Positions 16,375 through 25,666 of a stretch of 40,930 bases of DNA are shown here, piece after piece. The translations under genes and the position numbers were made by a program. Origin of the DNA: an uncultured Paraprevotella sp. (GTDB lineage: Bacteria > Bacteroidota > Bacteroidia > Bacteroidales > Bacteroidaceae); contig CALUFQ010000029.1 in the NCBI GenBank assembly GCA_944319925.1, forward strand, positions 1 through 40,930, in the 5' to 3' direction. Below the pieces are notes generated by a model, which was not told the origin of the DNA, did no database searches, and saw nothing but the letters and a program-made list of their open reading frames with translations. The first letter of the stretch is position 1, and each line of letters begins with the position of its first letter.

Positions 16375-18201
16375 CTAACGTTTAATTGAATTTTCCATTT
16401 TGTTGATTACGTCCGTGGCCGCTGTATAAATCTTGTCCATGGCCTGCGCCGGGTCACCGGGCGCATAACGTGCGAACTCGCATTCGTTCATCGTGTCCAC
16501 CAACGCCTTCACCACCTCTTCACCGGCTCCTTTGGCCAAAAGTTTCTCGCGGATGTTGTCCTTGTTCAGTTCGGCCACGGCGATGTCCAGCTTGTCACCG
16601 GCATATCCCCATAAAGCCTTCAACACCTCATCGTAGAAATCCCCGGGACGGTTGGCATTCAGAAGCGCGGCGGCCTGTTTCAGACGTTTGGAGGCCATCT
16701 TGTTGGCCTTCTTATTGCGCATCTTGGCCACGTTGGCACTCTCCAACGCTTTCTTGCGGAACACCACGGCCAACCCCAGACAAAGCAGGAAGGGAATGAC
16801 ATAGCCCCACACGTAACCGGCCGTGCCAAAGAAAGCCTCACCCTTAGGACGCAAGGGCACATCGCCCAAATGAATGTAGCGGATGTCGGAAGCCAACAAT
16901 TCCACGTCCTCCTTGTTCGTGTAGTTCACACTCTGCCCTCCGGTATTCTTCCCTTTGGCCACTTCCACGTCAAAGCTCTCCGTGCGGACAGTCTTATAAG
17001 CTTTCTCACCCGTGTCGAAATAACAGAACTCCACTGCAGGCACCGTATATTTCCCCGCGTGGCGCGGCACTGCCAGATAGTCGAACACCTTGTTCCCGGA
17101 CACGCCGTTGCGCCCCACCTTGGTCTTGTCGGTGATTTTGGCATCATAGGTTTCAAAGTCTTTCGGGAACTTCACCACGGGTGCCTTCATCAGTTTCATG
17201 TTCCCGTTGCCGGACACCGTGACACGCAGCGTCAACGCGTCGTTGGCCTTGATGTCTTTCGGAGTCAGCGAGGCACTGACATTGAAACTGCCCACCGCAC
17301 CCGAATAATTGGCCGGTTTCGGAGTAGGCAGCGGTTCAACCTGCAACGTGAGCGACGGTGCCACGATGGTCTTGCGAACCTCCACCATCGTACTCCCGCC
17401 GTTGAAGAAAGCATCTATCGGGTCGATATTCCTGTTTTGCTGAATCACGATGCCCTCGAACTTAATGGAAGGTATGGTCAGTTTTCCGCTCCGCTGCGGG
17501 AACAAGACGTATTGCCGCCACACGACCGTGCCATAATTGCGGCCGTTGTGCCGCTCCATCTTCAAGCTCTTCTGCTGCGGAAGCTCAATCTCCTGCACAT
17601 GGAAGCCGTCCAAGTCCGGCATGCCTCCGGCCAACTGCGAAAGGTTGACCAAAGAATATACCTTATAGGTAAGCACCACAGCTTCCTGTTCATAAATCTG
17701 TTTCTTGTCGGCCGTGACCGTAATGAACAAGTCTTTTCCTGTGATTTTCGTGCCGGCGTCCTGCATTTGCATCCGACCTCCTTGGGTGCCGCCGCGTCCG
17801 CCTTGGCCGCTTCCGCCACCACTTCCAGGCAAGACTTTTATCTGTAACGTGTTAGAACGGTATTGTTTCCCCTCCACAGTGGCTGTGACTGAAGGAATCG
17901 TGTAGTCACCCGCCTTCAATGCGCTCAATATATAGGTATAAGTGATTGAACTGCTTTGCGTGGTGCGCCCGTTAATCATCTGAAAACTAGACTGGGAAGA
18001 ACGGCTAGGTCCCATGTCAATGCTGAACCCCTTCAACTCGGGCAATCGGAAGTTGCTCACGTCTTGGGAGTTTATCGTGAAACTCAGGCGGAACTGCTCA
18101 CCCTCTTCCACGACATCCGGTGCCGACGCCTTGATTTGTATGGCCGCCCGGGCACACACCCCCAACCAACATAACCAAAATATCAATACGTATCTCTTCA
18201 T
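16375..18201 (-). CDS. batD: BatD oxygen-tolerance protein
   Basis: This 608-residue protein has a signal peptide, several beta-sandwich repeats typical of BatD (VVEEGEQFRLSFTIN at the start), a Gly/Gln-rich linker around residues 126-150 and one transmembrane helix about residues 465-485 (YVIPFLLCLGLAVVF). A cytoplasmic helical C-terminus follows. It is expected to span the inner membrane with most of its mass in the periplasm. BatD is conserved with BatA, B, C and E and its molecular activity is unknown. Confidence 0.9.
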   Translation of the reverse strand: MKRYVLIFWLCWLGVCARAAIQIKASAPDVVEEGEQFRLSFTINSQDVSNFRLPELKGFSIDMGPSRSSQSSFQMINGRTTQSSSITYTYILSALKAGDYTIPSVTATVEGKQYRSNTLQIKVLPGSGGGSGQGGRGGTQGGRMQMQDAGTKITGKDLFITVTADKKQIYEQEAVVLTYKVYSLVNLSQLAGGMPDLDGFHVQEIELPQQKSLKMERHNGRNYGTVVWRQYVLFPQRSGKLTIPSIKFEGIVIQQNRNIDPIDAFFNGGSTMVEVRKTIVAPSLTLQVEPLPTPKPANYSGAVGSFNVSASLTPKDIKANDALTLRVTVSGNGNMKLMKAPVVKFPKDFETYDAKITDKTKVGRNGVSGNKVFDYLAVPRHAGKYTVPAVEFCYFDTGEKAYKTVRTESFDVEVAKGKNTGGQSVNYTNKEDVELLASDIRYIHLGDVPLRPKGEAFFGTAGYVWGYVIPFLLCLGLAVVFRKKALESANVAKMRNKKANKMASKRLKQAAALLNANRPGDFYDEVLKALWGYAGDKLDIAVAELNKDNIREKLLAKGAGEEVVKALVDTMNECEFARYAPGDPAQAMDKIYTAATDVINKMENSIKR

Positions 18202-18230
18202 AATCCTCTGCTATGTTTTTTACCACCTCT

Positions 18231-18965
18231 TTACCATTGTTTCTCCAGCCTTCTGCGCTGCGGCCGTTCCGCCGCTTTCTTGATGCGCTCCTGCGTCTGC
18301 TTCTCTTCCTGCATGGCTGCGTTCAGGAGCTGCTCGGCCGTTTCCTTTGACATATTGTCCTGATTCTGCTGTTGTGGCTGCTGTTGCTCGTCTTTCTTGT
18401 CCTTATCCTGGTCCTGCTCTTTTTTCTGTTGCTTGTTATCTTGTTTCTGGTCTTGGCCGTCCTTGTCCTGCTGGTCTTTTTCCTGCTGCTGGTCTTGTTG
18501 CGGATTGTTCTTCAGCTGATGCTGGCACAGCACCAAGTTGTAACGGCTCTCATTGTCCGCCGGATTCCTCCGCAGCGCATTCTTGTAGCACTCTATCGCA
18601 GGGCCGAACTGCTTTTGGCTCTGCAAAATCACACCCATGTTATGGTATATTGAGGCCAATCGTCCCTTGTTGGTTTCCACCTTGACCGCATCCTCGTATG
18701 CCTGCATGGCTTCCTTGGGCTTTTGCTGCCTCAAGAGGGCGTTGCCCAAGTTGAAATAAGCTTGCGGCATCCGCCCGTCGGCCTCTATCGCTTTCCGGTA
18801 ATCCACTTCGGCTTCGGTGTACATGCTGTCACGATACAGGCGGTTTCCGCTCCTCAGGTAATCGCGCCCCGCCTTTTCTTGCGCGAACGAAGAAACAGCC
18901 ACCACACAAAGGCAGAAGGCAATGCCCCACTTCCACACCAAACGAAACATATTCCTATTCCTCAT
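18231..18965 (-). CDS. batC: BatC TPR protein with Gln/Lys/Asp-rich tail
   Basis: This 244-residue protein has a signal peptide (ending SSFAQ), three to four TPR units (about 35-155, with YFNLGNALLRQ and IYHNMGVILQSQ) and a highly charged low-complexity segment of Gln, Lys and Asp (about 155-205), then a short helical tail. TPR units suggest protein-protein assembly in the Bat complex. Its ATG overlaps the batB stop by 4 bases, implying translational coupling. The low-complexity tract is encoded by repetitive codons and could vary in length between strains. Confidence 0.88.
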   Translation of the reverse strand: MRNRNMFRLVWKWGIAFCLCVVAVSSFAQEKAGRDYLRSGNRLYRDSMYTEAEVDYRKAIEADGRMPQAYFNLGNALLRQQKPKEAMQAYEDAVKVETNKGRLASIYHNMGVILQSQKQFGPAIECYKNALRRNPADNESRYNLVLCQHQLKNNPQQDQQQEKDQQDKDGQDQKQDNKQQKKEQDQDKDKKDEQQQPQQQNQDNMSKETAEQLLNAAMQEEKQTQERIKKAAERPQRRRLEKQW

Positions 18966-19993
18966 TTCCGAAACAATTTTATTCCCTTGAACAATGGATT
19001 CTTCCGCTCAATCATGCACACTTCAAGTATCAGGAAGAACAAGGCGAGCAAAGCCACGGCCTGGAACTGCTCGTCGTACTCAGAAAACACCTTGCTTTCC
19101 ATCTCCGTCTTGCCCAACTTGTCCACATATCCCGACAACTGCTCCTGTGCGGAGGAACTGTTGTCCACATAAATGTATGCACCTTGCCCCGCCGCAGCAA
19201 TGTCGCGGCACATCTGTTCGTTCAGCTTGGACACCACCACGTTCCCGCTGTTGTCCACAATGTATTGCGAGCCACCGCCCGGCATGGGAATCGGCGCACC
19301 CTGCGGAGAACCGATGCCGAGCACATACACTTTGATTCCTTTTTCCGCAGCCGCCTTGGCCATTTCCATGGCACCGCCTTCGTTGTCCTCACCGTCCGTA
19401 ATGACAAAAATGGCCTTGCTCGCCTGCTGGTTGGGCGTGAAACTTTTCATCGCCAGGTCTATGGCCTGCTTGATGTCCGTGCCTTGGGTGGAAATCATCT
19501 CTGGGGAAATCGTCTCCAAAAACATCTTGGCCGACACGTAGTCGCTCGTAATGGGCAACTGCGTGTAAGCCTCCCCGGCATACACAATCAAACCGATTTT
19601 ATCGTCTGTCATCTTGTCCACGATGCTGCTCACCAGCATCTTGGCTTTCTCCAAACGGTTGGGAGTCACGTCCTCGGCCAACATGGAATTGGAAATGTCC
19701 ATTGCAATGATAGCTTCGATTCCCTGCCGCTTGCGCGTCTCTTCTTTCGTGCCGAACTGCGGGCGGGCCAACGCAAAAACCAGCATGGCAAAAGCAAAAA
19801 GCATCAGCCACGTCTTCACCTCCCGGCGCACCGCCGACACATCGGGCATCAACTCTTTCAACAGGCCGGCATCCCCGTAACGGGCCAGCCTCCGCTTACG
19901 ATAATAATTCGTGGCATAGTGCAGCCCTGCCAGCAGCGGAACAAGCAGAAGCAAATACAAATATAATGGTTCTTCAAAACGGAACATAGGCAA
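18962..19993 (-). CDS. batB: BatB von Willebrand factor A membrane protein
   Basis: This 343-residue protein has two N-terminal transmembrane helices (about 10-27 and 60-78), a VWA domain with the MIDAS metal site (DISNSM near residue 97) and a C-terminal helix (VALLALFFLILEV). VWA domains bind protein ligands through a divalent metal. Together with BatA and the MoxR ATPase it resembles MoxR/VWA chaperone-like modules. It lies 6 bases after batA. BatA and BatB are clearly paralogous (shared SMLAED and IGLxxxAGEAxTQ segments). Confidence 0.92.
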   Translation of the reverse strand: MPMFRFEEPLYLYLLLLVPLLAGLHYATNYYRKRRLARYGDAGLLKELMPDVSAVRREVKTWLMLFAFAMLVFALARPQFGTKEETRKRQGIEAIIAMDISNSMLAEDVTPNRLEKAKMLVSSIVDKMTDDKIGLIVYAGEAYTQLPITSDYVSAKMFLETISPEMISTQGTDIKQAIDLAMKSFTPNQQASKAIFVITDGEDNEGGAMEMAKAAAEKGIKVYVLGIGSPQGAPIPMPGGGSQYIVDNSGNVVVSKLNEQMCRDIAAAGQGAYIYVDNSSSAQEQLSGYVDKLGKTEMESKVFSEYDEQFQAVALLALFFLILEVCMIERKNPLFKGIKLFRK

Positions 19994-19999
19994 AACTGA

Positions 20000-21001
20000 T
20001 TATGGGATTCTCTTCAATATCGTCATGCGCAACAGCATCTCCAACAGCAAGCTTACGACCGCAATCCACGCAAACAAGGCGTATGCCTCGTAACGCTTGC
20101 TATATTGCTTGACATTCAATTTCGTTTTCTCCAATTTGTCTATATCCTTATAGACCTCCTCCAACTTCTTATTATCTGTGGCACGGTAAAACTCCCCGTC
20201 GGTCTTCCCGGCGATGGCGGCCAACGTCTTGGTGTCGATTTCCACAGGAACGTTCAAATACTGCACCCCGCCGGCCACGGGCATCGGATAAGGGGCCAAC
20301 CCGTTGGTGCCCACACCAATCGTATAAACCCTCACGCCGAAACTTTTGGCAATCTCGGCTGCCATCATGGGCGAAATGTCGCCGGCATTGTTCGTCCCGT
20401 CCGTCAACAGGATGACCACCTTGCTCTTGGCCTTGCTATCCTTCAGGCGCGACACGGCATTGGCAATACCCATGCCCACAGCCGTGCCGTCTTCTATCAT
20501 GCCCGTTTGCGCCATATCCGTCTGCAGGCCATGGAAAAGGTTCAGCAACACGGCATGGTCTGTCGTCATCGGGCACTGCGTGAAAGCCTCACCCGCAAAG
20601 ATGGTCAGGCCGATATTGTCGTTCGGGCGGCCGGCTATAAATTCCGAAGCCACCTGCTTGGCGGCCTCCAGACGGTTCGGTTTCAAGTCCTCGGCCAACA
20701 TGCTGGTGGACACATCGACAGCCAGCATGATGTCAATGCCCTCCACTTGTGTGTCCTTCCAGCTGTTGCTCGTCTGCGGCCGGGCCAATACCACGACTAT
20801 CATGACAAACGTGACCAGACGCAAGATGAACGGCGCATGAATCAAATGATTCTTGTAACTCTTAGGCGCATAGCGGTAGGCCGTCGTGTCAGGCACCTGC
20901 AAGGTAGGCTCCTTCCGTTTGTTCTTGAGCACATACCATAATATATAAGGTATAAGCAAGAACAGCAAAAAGAAATATTCTATATTCGCAAACGTCATCA
21001 T
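20000..21001 (-). CDS. batA: BatA von Willebrand factor A membrane protein
   Basis: This 333-residue paralogue of BatB has an N-terminal membrane anchor, a second helix near residue 60, the MIDAS motif DVSTSM (near residue 97) and a C-terminal transmembrane helix (YALFAWIAVVSLLLEML). It is expected to pair with BatB in the inner membrane with the VWA domain free to bind partners. It starts 9 bases after the preceding operon gene. Confidence 0.92.
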   Translation of the reverse strand: MMTFANIEYFFLLFLLIPYILWYVLKNKRKEPTLQVPDTTAYRYAPKSYKNHLIHAPFILRLVTFVMIVVVLARPQTSNSWKDTQVEGIDIMLAVDVSTSMLAEDLKPNRLEAAKQVASEFIAGRPNDNIGLTIFAGEAFTQCPMTTDHAVLLNLFHGLQTDMAQTGMIEDGTAVGMGIANAVSRLKDSKAKSKVVILLTDGTNNAGDISPMMAAEIAKSFGVRVYTIGVGTNGLAPYPMPVAGGVQYLNVPVEIDTKTLAAIAGKTDGEFYRATDNKKLEEVYKDIDKLEKTKLNVKQYSKRYEAYALFAWIAVVSLLLEMLLRMTILKRIP

Positions 21002-21010
21002 TCTCTGTAT

Positions 21011-22114
21011 TTATGCAATTAACTCGAAGATCATCCAACAAAGCCACACCAACAAAGCCACACCGGCCAACGTAGCCCCTGCCAAACCAACCCGCATGCC
21101 CAACAACGTGCGGCGGCTGCGCTTCTGCTCCACCACAACCTCGTCTGGCACGGCCTGCACCTTGGGGTCGGCCTCCACCTTGGTTTGGTTGATAAACTCT
21201 ATCGCATTCACCAAGTTCGCGTCATTCTCATTAATCAGGGTGCTGTACTTGGCAAACTTCACTAAGTCGGCCGTCTGGAACAACGAGCGCAACTCATCGA
21301 GGCTCTCCGTATTCTCCGTCAACAGATGGTCTATGATTTCGGCAGAAGTCATTTCCATGGCGTTGAATCCATAACGCTTCTCAATGTAAGTACGCAAAAT
21401 GGACGTCAGGCGCGTATAATACTCTTTCGAGTCTTCCTTCGCCCACGCCTTCTCCGCTTTCATCTGGTCGATTTCCTGCATGGCCTTGGTGTGAGGCAAA
21501 ACTTTTGGCGCGAGCTTGATAATCTTAATAATAGGCTTGTTGTCGCGATAACGGACATAAAAATAAGCCAGCAGAAGCGTCCACAAAAGCAAGACCACCG
21601 ACAACCAAAATATCGGCGACCAATCCGCCCAGGAGAACGGCACTTTCATGATTTCCTTCGGCCCATAGAACTGGTCGGTATGCACCGTGTCAACGGGAAT
21701 GGACAATACGCGGAGAGCCAAATTCTTCGATTGGTATTCTTTTCCATCCACTTTCACCACGAAAGGTGGAAGATAGTAGAGGGCAGAATCAAACGACGTC
21801 ACGTTGTAACGCTGAGAGACCAACACCCTCGCATTCTCATTCAAATGCTGCGTGTCGGCCTTGGCCACATCCACAATCTCCACTCCCGGCGTGAGCATGT
21901 CGCCCGCCTTGAATTGCGGAAGCACCAATTTGGACTTGGCATCCGCGCTCACTTCCAATGTGATATGGGTCTGTTCCCCCACAAAAAGCTCAAGGGAATC
22001 TATCCTTGCATCCACGGTGACCTGCGCCTGCCCGCCGCCACAGGCAAATCCTATCATCGCCCATAACGCCGCCACGCGGCACAACCACCCGTATTTACGA
22101 TTATTACTCATCAT
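21011..22114 (-). CDS. Bat-operon conserved membrane protein, function unknown
   Basis: This 367-residue protein has a signal peptide (about 1-30), a BatD-like beta domain (VDARIDSLELFVGEQTHITL), a transmembrane helix (about 168-187), a cytoplasmic helical region with basic patches and a second helix at the C-terminus (AGATLAGVALLVWLCW). In Bacteroidales bat operons this position, between the DUF58 gene and batA, is regularly occupied by such a protein. I assign no activity. Gaps of 3 bases upstream and 9 downstream place it firmly in the operon. Confidence 0.75.
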   Translation of the reverse strand: MMSNNRKYGWLCRVAALWAMIGFACGGGQAQVTVDARIDSLELFVGEQTHITLEVSADAKSKLVLPQFKAGDMLTPGVEIVDVAKADTQHLNENARVLVSQRYNVTSFDSALYYLPPFVVKVDGKEYQSKNLALRVLSIPVDTVHTDQFYGPKEIMKVPFSWADWSPIFWLSVVLLLWTLLLAYFYVRYRDNKPIIKIIKLAPKVLPHTKAMQEIDQMKAEKAWAKEDSKEYYTRLTSILRTYIEKRYGFNAMEMTSAEIIDHLLTENTESLDELRSLFQTADLVKFAKYSTLINENDANLVNAIEFINQTKVEADPKVQAVPDEVVVEQKRSRRTLLGMRVGLAGATLAGVALLVWLCWMIFELIA

Positions 22115-22117
22115 TGC

Positions 22118-22987
22118 TTAACTTCGTTTGGCAAACAAGGTCTTCAGCGAAGACACGTAATCCTGGTCTGTGCGGATTGAAACCGAATCGACATTGCTCT
22201 TGGCAAAGACATCCTGCAACACACTTTGCCTGTTCCGCCACCACTCACGATGCGCCTGGCGCACCTTGCGGCTCGAAGTGTCAATATACTGCTCGTGCCC
22301 GGTCTCCGCGTCGTGTACCTTCATCAGCCCCACGTCCGGCAATTCGGCCATACGGCGGTCAAACACCTGAATCGCCACCACGTCGTGCTTCTGGTTGGCC
22401 ACAGTCAATGCCGTCTGGTAATCTTTCCGGTCGATAAAGTCGCTCATGAGGAAAGCCGTGCAACGCCGTTTGATGGCCTGCGTCAAATATTCCACCGCCT
22501 GCCCCACATCTGTCAACCGGCTTTGAGGCTTGAAATCCAATAGTTCACGGATGATGCGGAGAATGTGCTTCCGCCCTTTCTTGGGCGGAATGAACTCCTC
22601 AATCCTGTCTGAAAAGAAGATGACACCGATTTTATCATTGTTTTGGATGGCCGAAAAAGCCAATGTCGCCGCGATTTCCGTCACCATATCCCGTTTGGTT
22701 TGGGAAACTGTGCCGAAATTCAGACTGCCAGACACGTCAATCAGCAACATGACAGTCAGTTCCCTCTCCTCTTCGAACACCTTCACGAAAGGACGGTTGA
22801 AACGGGCCGTCACGTTCCAGTCTATATCCCGGATATCATCGCCATACTGATACTCGCGCACTTCGGAAAAGGCCATACCTCTCCCTTTGAACGCCGAATG
22901 GTATTCTCCGGCAAAGATATTGTTGGACAGCCCCCTCGTCTTGATCTCGATTTGGCGGACCCGCTTCAAAATCTCACTCGTATCCAT
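22118..22987 (-). CDS. DUF58 domain protein of the moxR-bat operon
   Basis: This 289-residue cytoplasmic protein has the DUF58 signature with GDDIRDIDWNVTAR near residue 50, followed by a VWA-like fold with LIDVSGSL around residue 85 and later IGVIFFSDRIEEF. DUF58 proteins are almost always encoded next to a MoxR AAA+ ATPase and are thought to be its partner or substrate adaptor. It lies 15 bases after moxR. Confidence 0.9.
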   Translation of the reverse strand: MDTSEILKRVRQIEIKTRGLSNNIFAGEYHSAFKGRGMAFSEVREYQYGDDIRDIDWNVTARFNRPFVKVFEEERELTVMLLIDVSGSLNFGTVSQTKRDMVTEIAATLAFSAIQNNDKIGVIFFSDRIEEFIPPKKGRKHILRIIRELLDFKPQSRLTDVGQAVEYLTQAIKRRCTAFLMSDFIDRKDYQTALTVANQKHDVVAIQVFDRRMAELPDVGLMKVHDAETGHEQYIDTSSRKVRQAHREWWRNRQSVLQDVFAKSNVDSVSIRTDQDYVSSLKTLFAKRS

Positions 22988-23002
22988 ACCGGCACCACGC
23001 CA

Positions 23003-23998
23003 TTAAGGCACTTCCACCTTGTTCAAAATCTGACTGATGATTTCCTCGCTCGTGACGTTGTTGGCTTCAGCCTCGTATGACAATCCGATGCGGTGTCTGA
23101 GCACGTCGTGCGCCACGGCGCGCACATCCTCCGGAATCACATAGCCACGGCGTTTGATGAAAGCATACGCCCGGGCTGCCAACGCCAAATTGATGGAAGC
23201 GCGCGGCGAACCACCGAATTCAATGTAATTCTTCAAATCCTTCAACCCGTATTGGTCCGGGAAACGGGTCGCAAACACGATGTCGGCAATGTATTGCTCA
23301 ATTTTTTCGTCCAAATAAACTTCGCGCACCACGTTTCTTGCGGCCAAAATCTCATTGGTTCCCATAATAGGCCGCACCGTCGTCTTTTCGCCCGTAATCT
23401 GCTGGCGGATGATTTTCTTCTCCTCTTCCAGTTTCGGATAATCAATGATGACTTTCAGCATGAAGCGGTCAACCTGCGCTTCCGGCAACGGATAGGTTCC
23501 TTCCTGCTCGATTGGGTTCTGCGTGGCTAACACAAGGAAAGGTTCGGGCAACTTATAAGTTTCCTTACCAATGGTCACCTGCCGTTCCTGCATCGCTTCA
23601 AGCAAAGCACTCTGTACCTTGGCCGGGGCGCGGTTGATTTCATCCGCAAGGACGAAATTGGCAAAAATAGGGCCGCGCTGGGCAACGAAAGTCTCGTCCT
23701 TCTGGCTATACATCATCGTGCCTATCACATCGGCGGGCAACAAGTCCGGCGTGAACTGCACCCGGCTGAACTGGCCGTCAATCAAAGAGGCCAGCGTTTT
23801 GATGGCCAAGGTCTTTGCCAACCCCGGCACACCTTCCAGCAACACGTGCCCGTCGCTCAACAAACCTATCAAAAGAGACTCCACCAAATGCTTCTGCCCC
23901 ACGATTACCTGGTTCATTCCAGTCACCAAATTCGTCACAAAAGCACTCTGCTTTTCGATTCGCTCGTTCAACTCGCGAATATCTATCGCTTCAGCCAT
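23003..23998 (-). CDS. MoxR-family AAA+ ATPase
   Basis: This 331-residue ATPase has Walker A GVPGLAKT at 56-63, Walker B with LADEINRAP and the sensor region ATQNPIEQEGTYPLPEAQ-DRF typical of MoxR. Family members act as chaperone-like ATPases that mature VWA-containing proteins. The first gene of a nine-gene operon (moxR, DUF58, unknown, batA, batB, batC, batD, batE, PAP2), it has a clear promoter upstream. Confidence 0.94.
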   Translation of the reverse strand: MAEAIDIRELNERIEKQSAFVTNLVTGMNQVIVGQKHLVESLLIGLLSDGHVLLEGVPGLAKTLAIKTLASLIDGQFSRVQFTPDLLPADVIGTMMYSQKDETFVAQRGPIFANFVLADEINRAPAKVQSALLEAMQERQVTIGKETYKLPEPFLVLATQNPIEQEGTYPLPEAQVDRFMLKVIIDYPKLEEEKKIIRQQITGEKTTVRPIMGTNEILAARNVVREVYLDEKIEQYIADIVFATRFPDQYGLKDLKNYIEFGGSPRASINLALAARAYAFIKRRGYVIPEDVRAVAHDVLRHRIGLSYEAEANNVTSEEIISQILNKVEVP

Positions 23999-24044
23999 AT
24001 CTGTTTTATTTGTTTATGAATTTATACTCTGCTTTTTCGGAAGC

Positions 24045-24075
24045 CAAAATTAAGCTTTTTGACACGCACAGCCAA
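24045..24075 (-). promoter_or_regulatory. Promoter of the moxR-bat operon
   Basis: On the minus strand TTG (24073-24075), a 20-base spacer and TAATTTTG (24045-24052) match the consensus pattern. It lies 46 bases before the moxR start. Confidence 0.72.
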
Positions 24076-24090
24076 CATTATACCTATTAA

Positions 24091-24126
24091 AAAAAGTTTC
24101 TCAAACAGCTATTTAAGAAACTTTTT
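24091..24126 (-). terminator. Likely terminator downstream of the HU-LysM gene
   Basis: AAAAAGTTTCT (24091-24101) pairs with AGAAACTTTTT (24116-24126). On the minus strand the stem is followed by several T. It starts 8 bases beyond the HU-LysM stop and just precedes the moxR promoter. The stem is AT-rich, hence moderate confidence. Confidence 0.6.
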
Positions 24127-24133
24127 ACGGCAG

Positions 24134-25657
24134 TTAACGGCGTTTTAATTCCAATTTGGGCATTTTCAGCACCATGCCTTCCGGCACGACATCCGGATTG
24201 GCTATTTGATTATACGTCACAATATACACTGTGAAATTTTTAGAACCATAATAGCGCAATGCCAGCCCGCGCAACGTCTCGCCACGGCGCAGGCGATATT
24301 CTTCTTGCGTACCCACAATTTCGTATGCACCATTCTTGACTTGCGGATAAACGTCTTCTTTCTTGGGCGGGGCAGCCTTCACGGCTGGACGCGACACCTC
24401 CTCATTGGGTGGCAAACTGTCACGCACGGCGTTGTGAATCGTGTCGGGTTTCCCCTTTTGCAGTGAATCCGCGACAGCCTCTCCGCTCGCGTCCGCGCCA
24501 ACTCTCTCCGGCTTTGCCGGCACTGTTTTCTCCGGCACTCTTTTCACTTCCGCTTTGGCCAACAAATGATGATAACCCACATAATAACTGAGTCCCATCA
24601 ATGCCGCCACAAACAACACAAGGAAAAACATCATCCACGGGGTCAGATAAATCCGTTTGCGCCCGTCGTTCGGCAACATTTGGACAATATGCTGGTTATT
24701 CACGGTCTGGTGCTCCACTTTCTGCACCTCAATCTGTTGCTTTTCCACATGCACATCGCGGACTTCCGCCTGTGACAAGCCTCCATTCCCGCTTTCATCC
24801 TCTTTTGAACACGGGACAGACCCGGAAACTCCGCCCGCAGCTTGCTCCGCCCCGTCTGCGGCTTCCTCCACGTCTTTCGTTTTTTCCCCCGGCATGTCCT
24901 CCCCTTCTTCCGCCGGCTGTTCCATCTGCGTCGGTTCCGCAACAGCCTCTTCCGGCTTCACGACAGGTGCTTCCGCCGTTTCTTCCGGTTCCTGCTCCAT
25001 TTCCCCGGCAACCAGGCCGAGCGTATCCGACCCGTCTCCTGTCCCGTCCACCTCTTCTTGGACATTGTCCGGCACGTCATCCTGCACGTCCTGTGTCTCC
25101 TCACCATCTATTCTCGGGTCATCCCCTTCTTCTATCGAAGCCGACTCGATTGGCACTTCGTCCACCGCCCCTTCCGGAAGGAATGCGATGTCATCCTCTT
25201 CTTTCACGCCACTTGGCGCGACCGTTTCCGTTTCACCCCCTTCGACAAGAATCTGGCCGGTTTCGTTTTCCGGAGCTTCTTCCTCCGTCCAATCCGGCAT
25301 ATCCATCCGCTCCATGTCCTCCAACTTCGTGCTTTCATACAAGACTACTGTCTCGAATTGGGCAAAAGGCTTGTTGACCGCATCCCGCAACACGGGGTCC
25401 GGCGTAAAATTAACCTTCGTATATTCCTTGATCGTGATTCGTTCCCCGGTGTTCACGTCCACGCTCTCCCGGCTGTCCACCGTCACCAGCTTGAATGTCC
25501 CCAGTCCTCGGACTTTTACCATTTTTTCTGTCTGAAGGAATTCACCAATCACGTCAAAAGCCGCCCGCAAGAAGACCTCCGCATCCTTCTTCGGGATGTC
25601 CCTTCTCCGCGCGATTCCGTCCGCCAAATCCTGCAATAAGACTTTTTTATCCATCAC
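24134..25657 (-). CDS. Membrane-spanning HU-domain / LysM fusion protein
   Basis: This 507-residue protein combines an N-terminal HU/IHF domain (about 1-95, with VKVRGLGTFKL and VNFTPDPVLRDAVN), a long acidic linker (about 110-300, dominated by Glu and Asp), one transmembrane helix (about 338-361, preceded by DGRKR) and a C-terminal LysM domain (about 450-500, GETLRGLALRYYG ... NPDVVPEGMVLKMP). The positive-inside rule puts the HU domain in the cytoplasm and LysM in the periplasm, so it could bridge DNA and peptidoglycan. That topology is my inference; DNA and glycan binding have not been shown here. Related proteins occur across Bacteroidales. It is downstream of rimO and a stand-alone HU gene. 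Confidence 0.85.
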   Translation of the reverse strand: MMDKKVLLQDLADGIARRRDIPKKDAEVFLRAAFDVIGEFLQTEKMVKVRGLGTFKLVTVDSRESVDVNTGERITIKEYTKVNFTPDPVLRDAVNKPFAQFETVVLYESTKLEDMERMDMPDWTEEEAPENETGQILVEGGETETVAPSGVKEEDDIAFLPEGAVDEVPIESASIEEGDDPRIDGEETQDVQDDVPDNVQEEVDGTGDGSDTLGLVAGEMEQEPEETAEAPVVKPEEAVAEPTQMEQPAEEGEDMPGEKTKDVEEAADGAEQAAGGVSGSVPCSKEDESGNGGLSQAEVRDVHVEKQQIEVQKVEHQTVNNQHIVQMLPNDGRKRIYLTPWMMFFLVLFVAALMGLSYYVGYHHLLAKAEVKRVPEKTVPAKPERVGADASGEAVADSLQKGKPDTIHNAVRDSLPPNEEVSRPAVKAAPPKKEDVYPQVKNGAYEIVGTQEEYRLRRGETLRGLALRYYGSKNFTVYIVTYNQIANPDVVPEGMVLKMPKLELKRR

Positions 25658-25666
25658 CCATCCATG

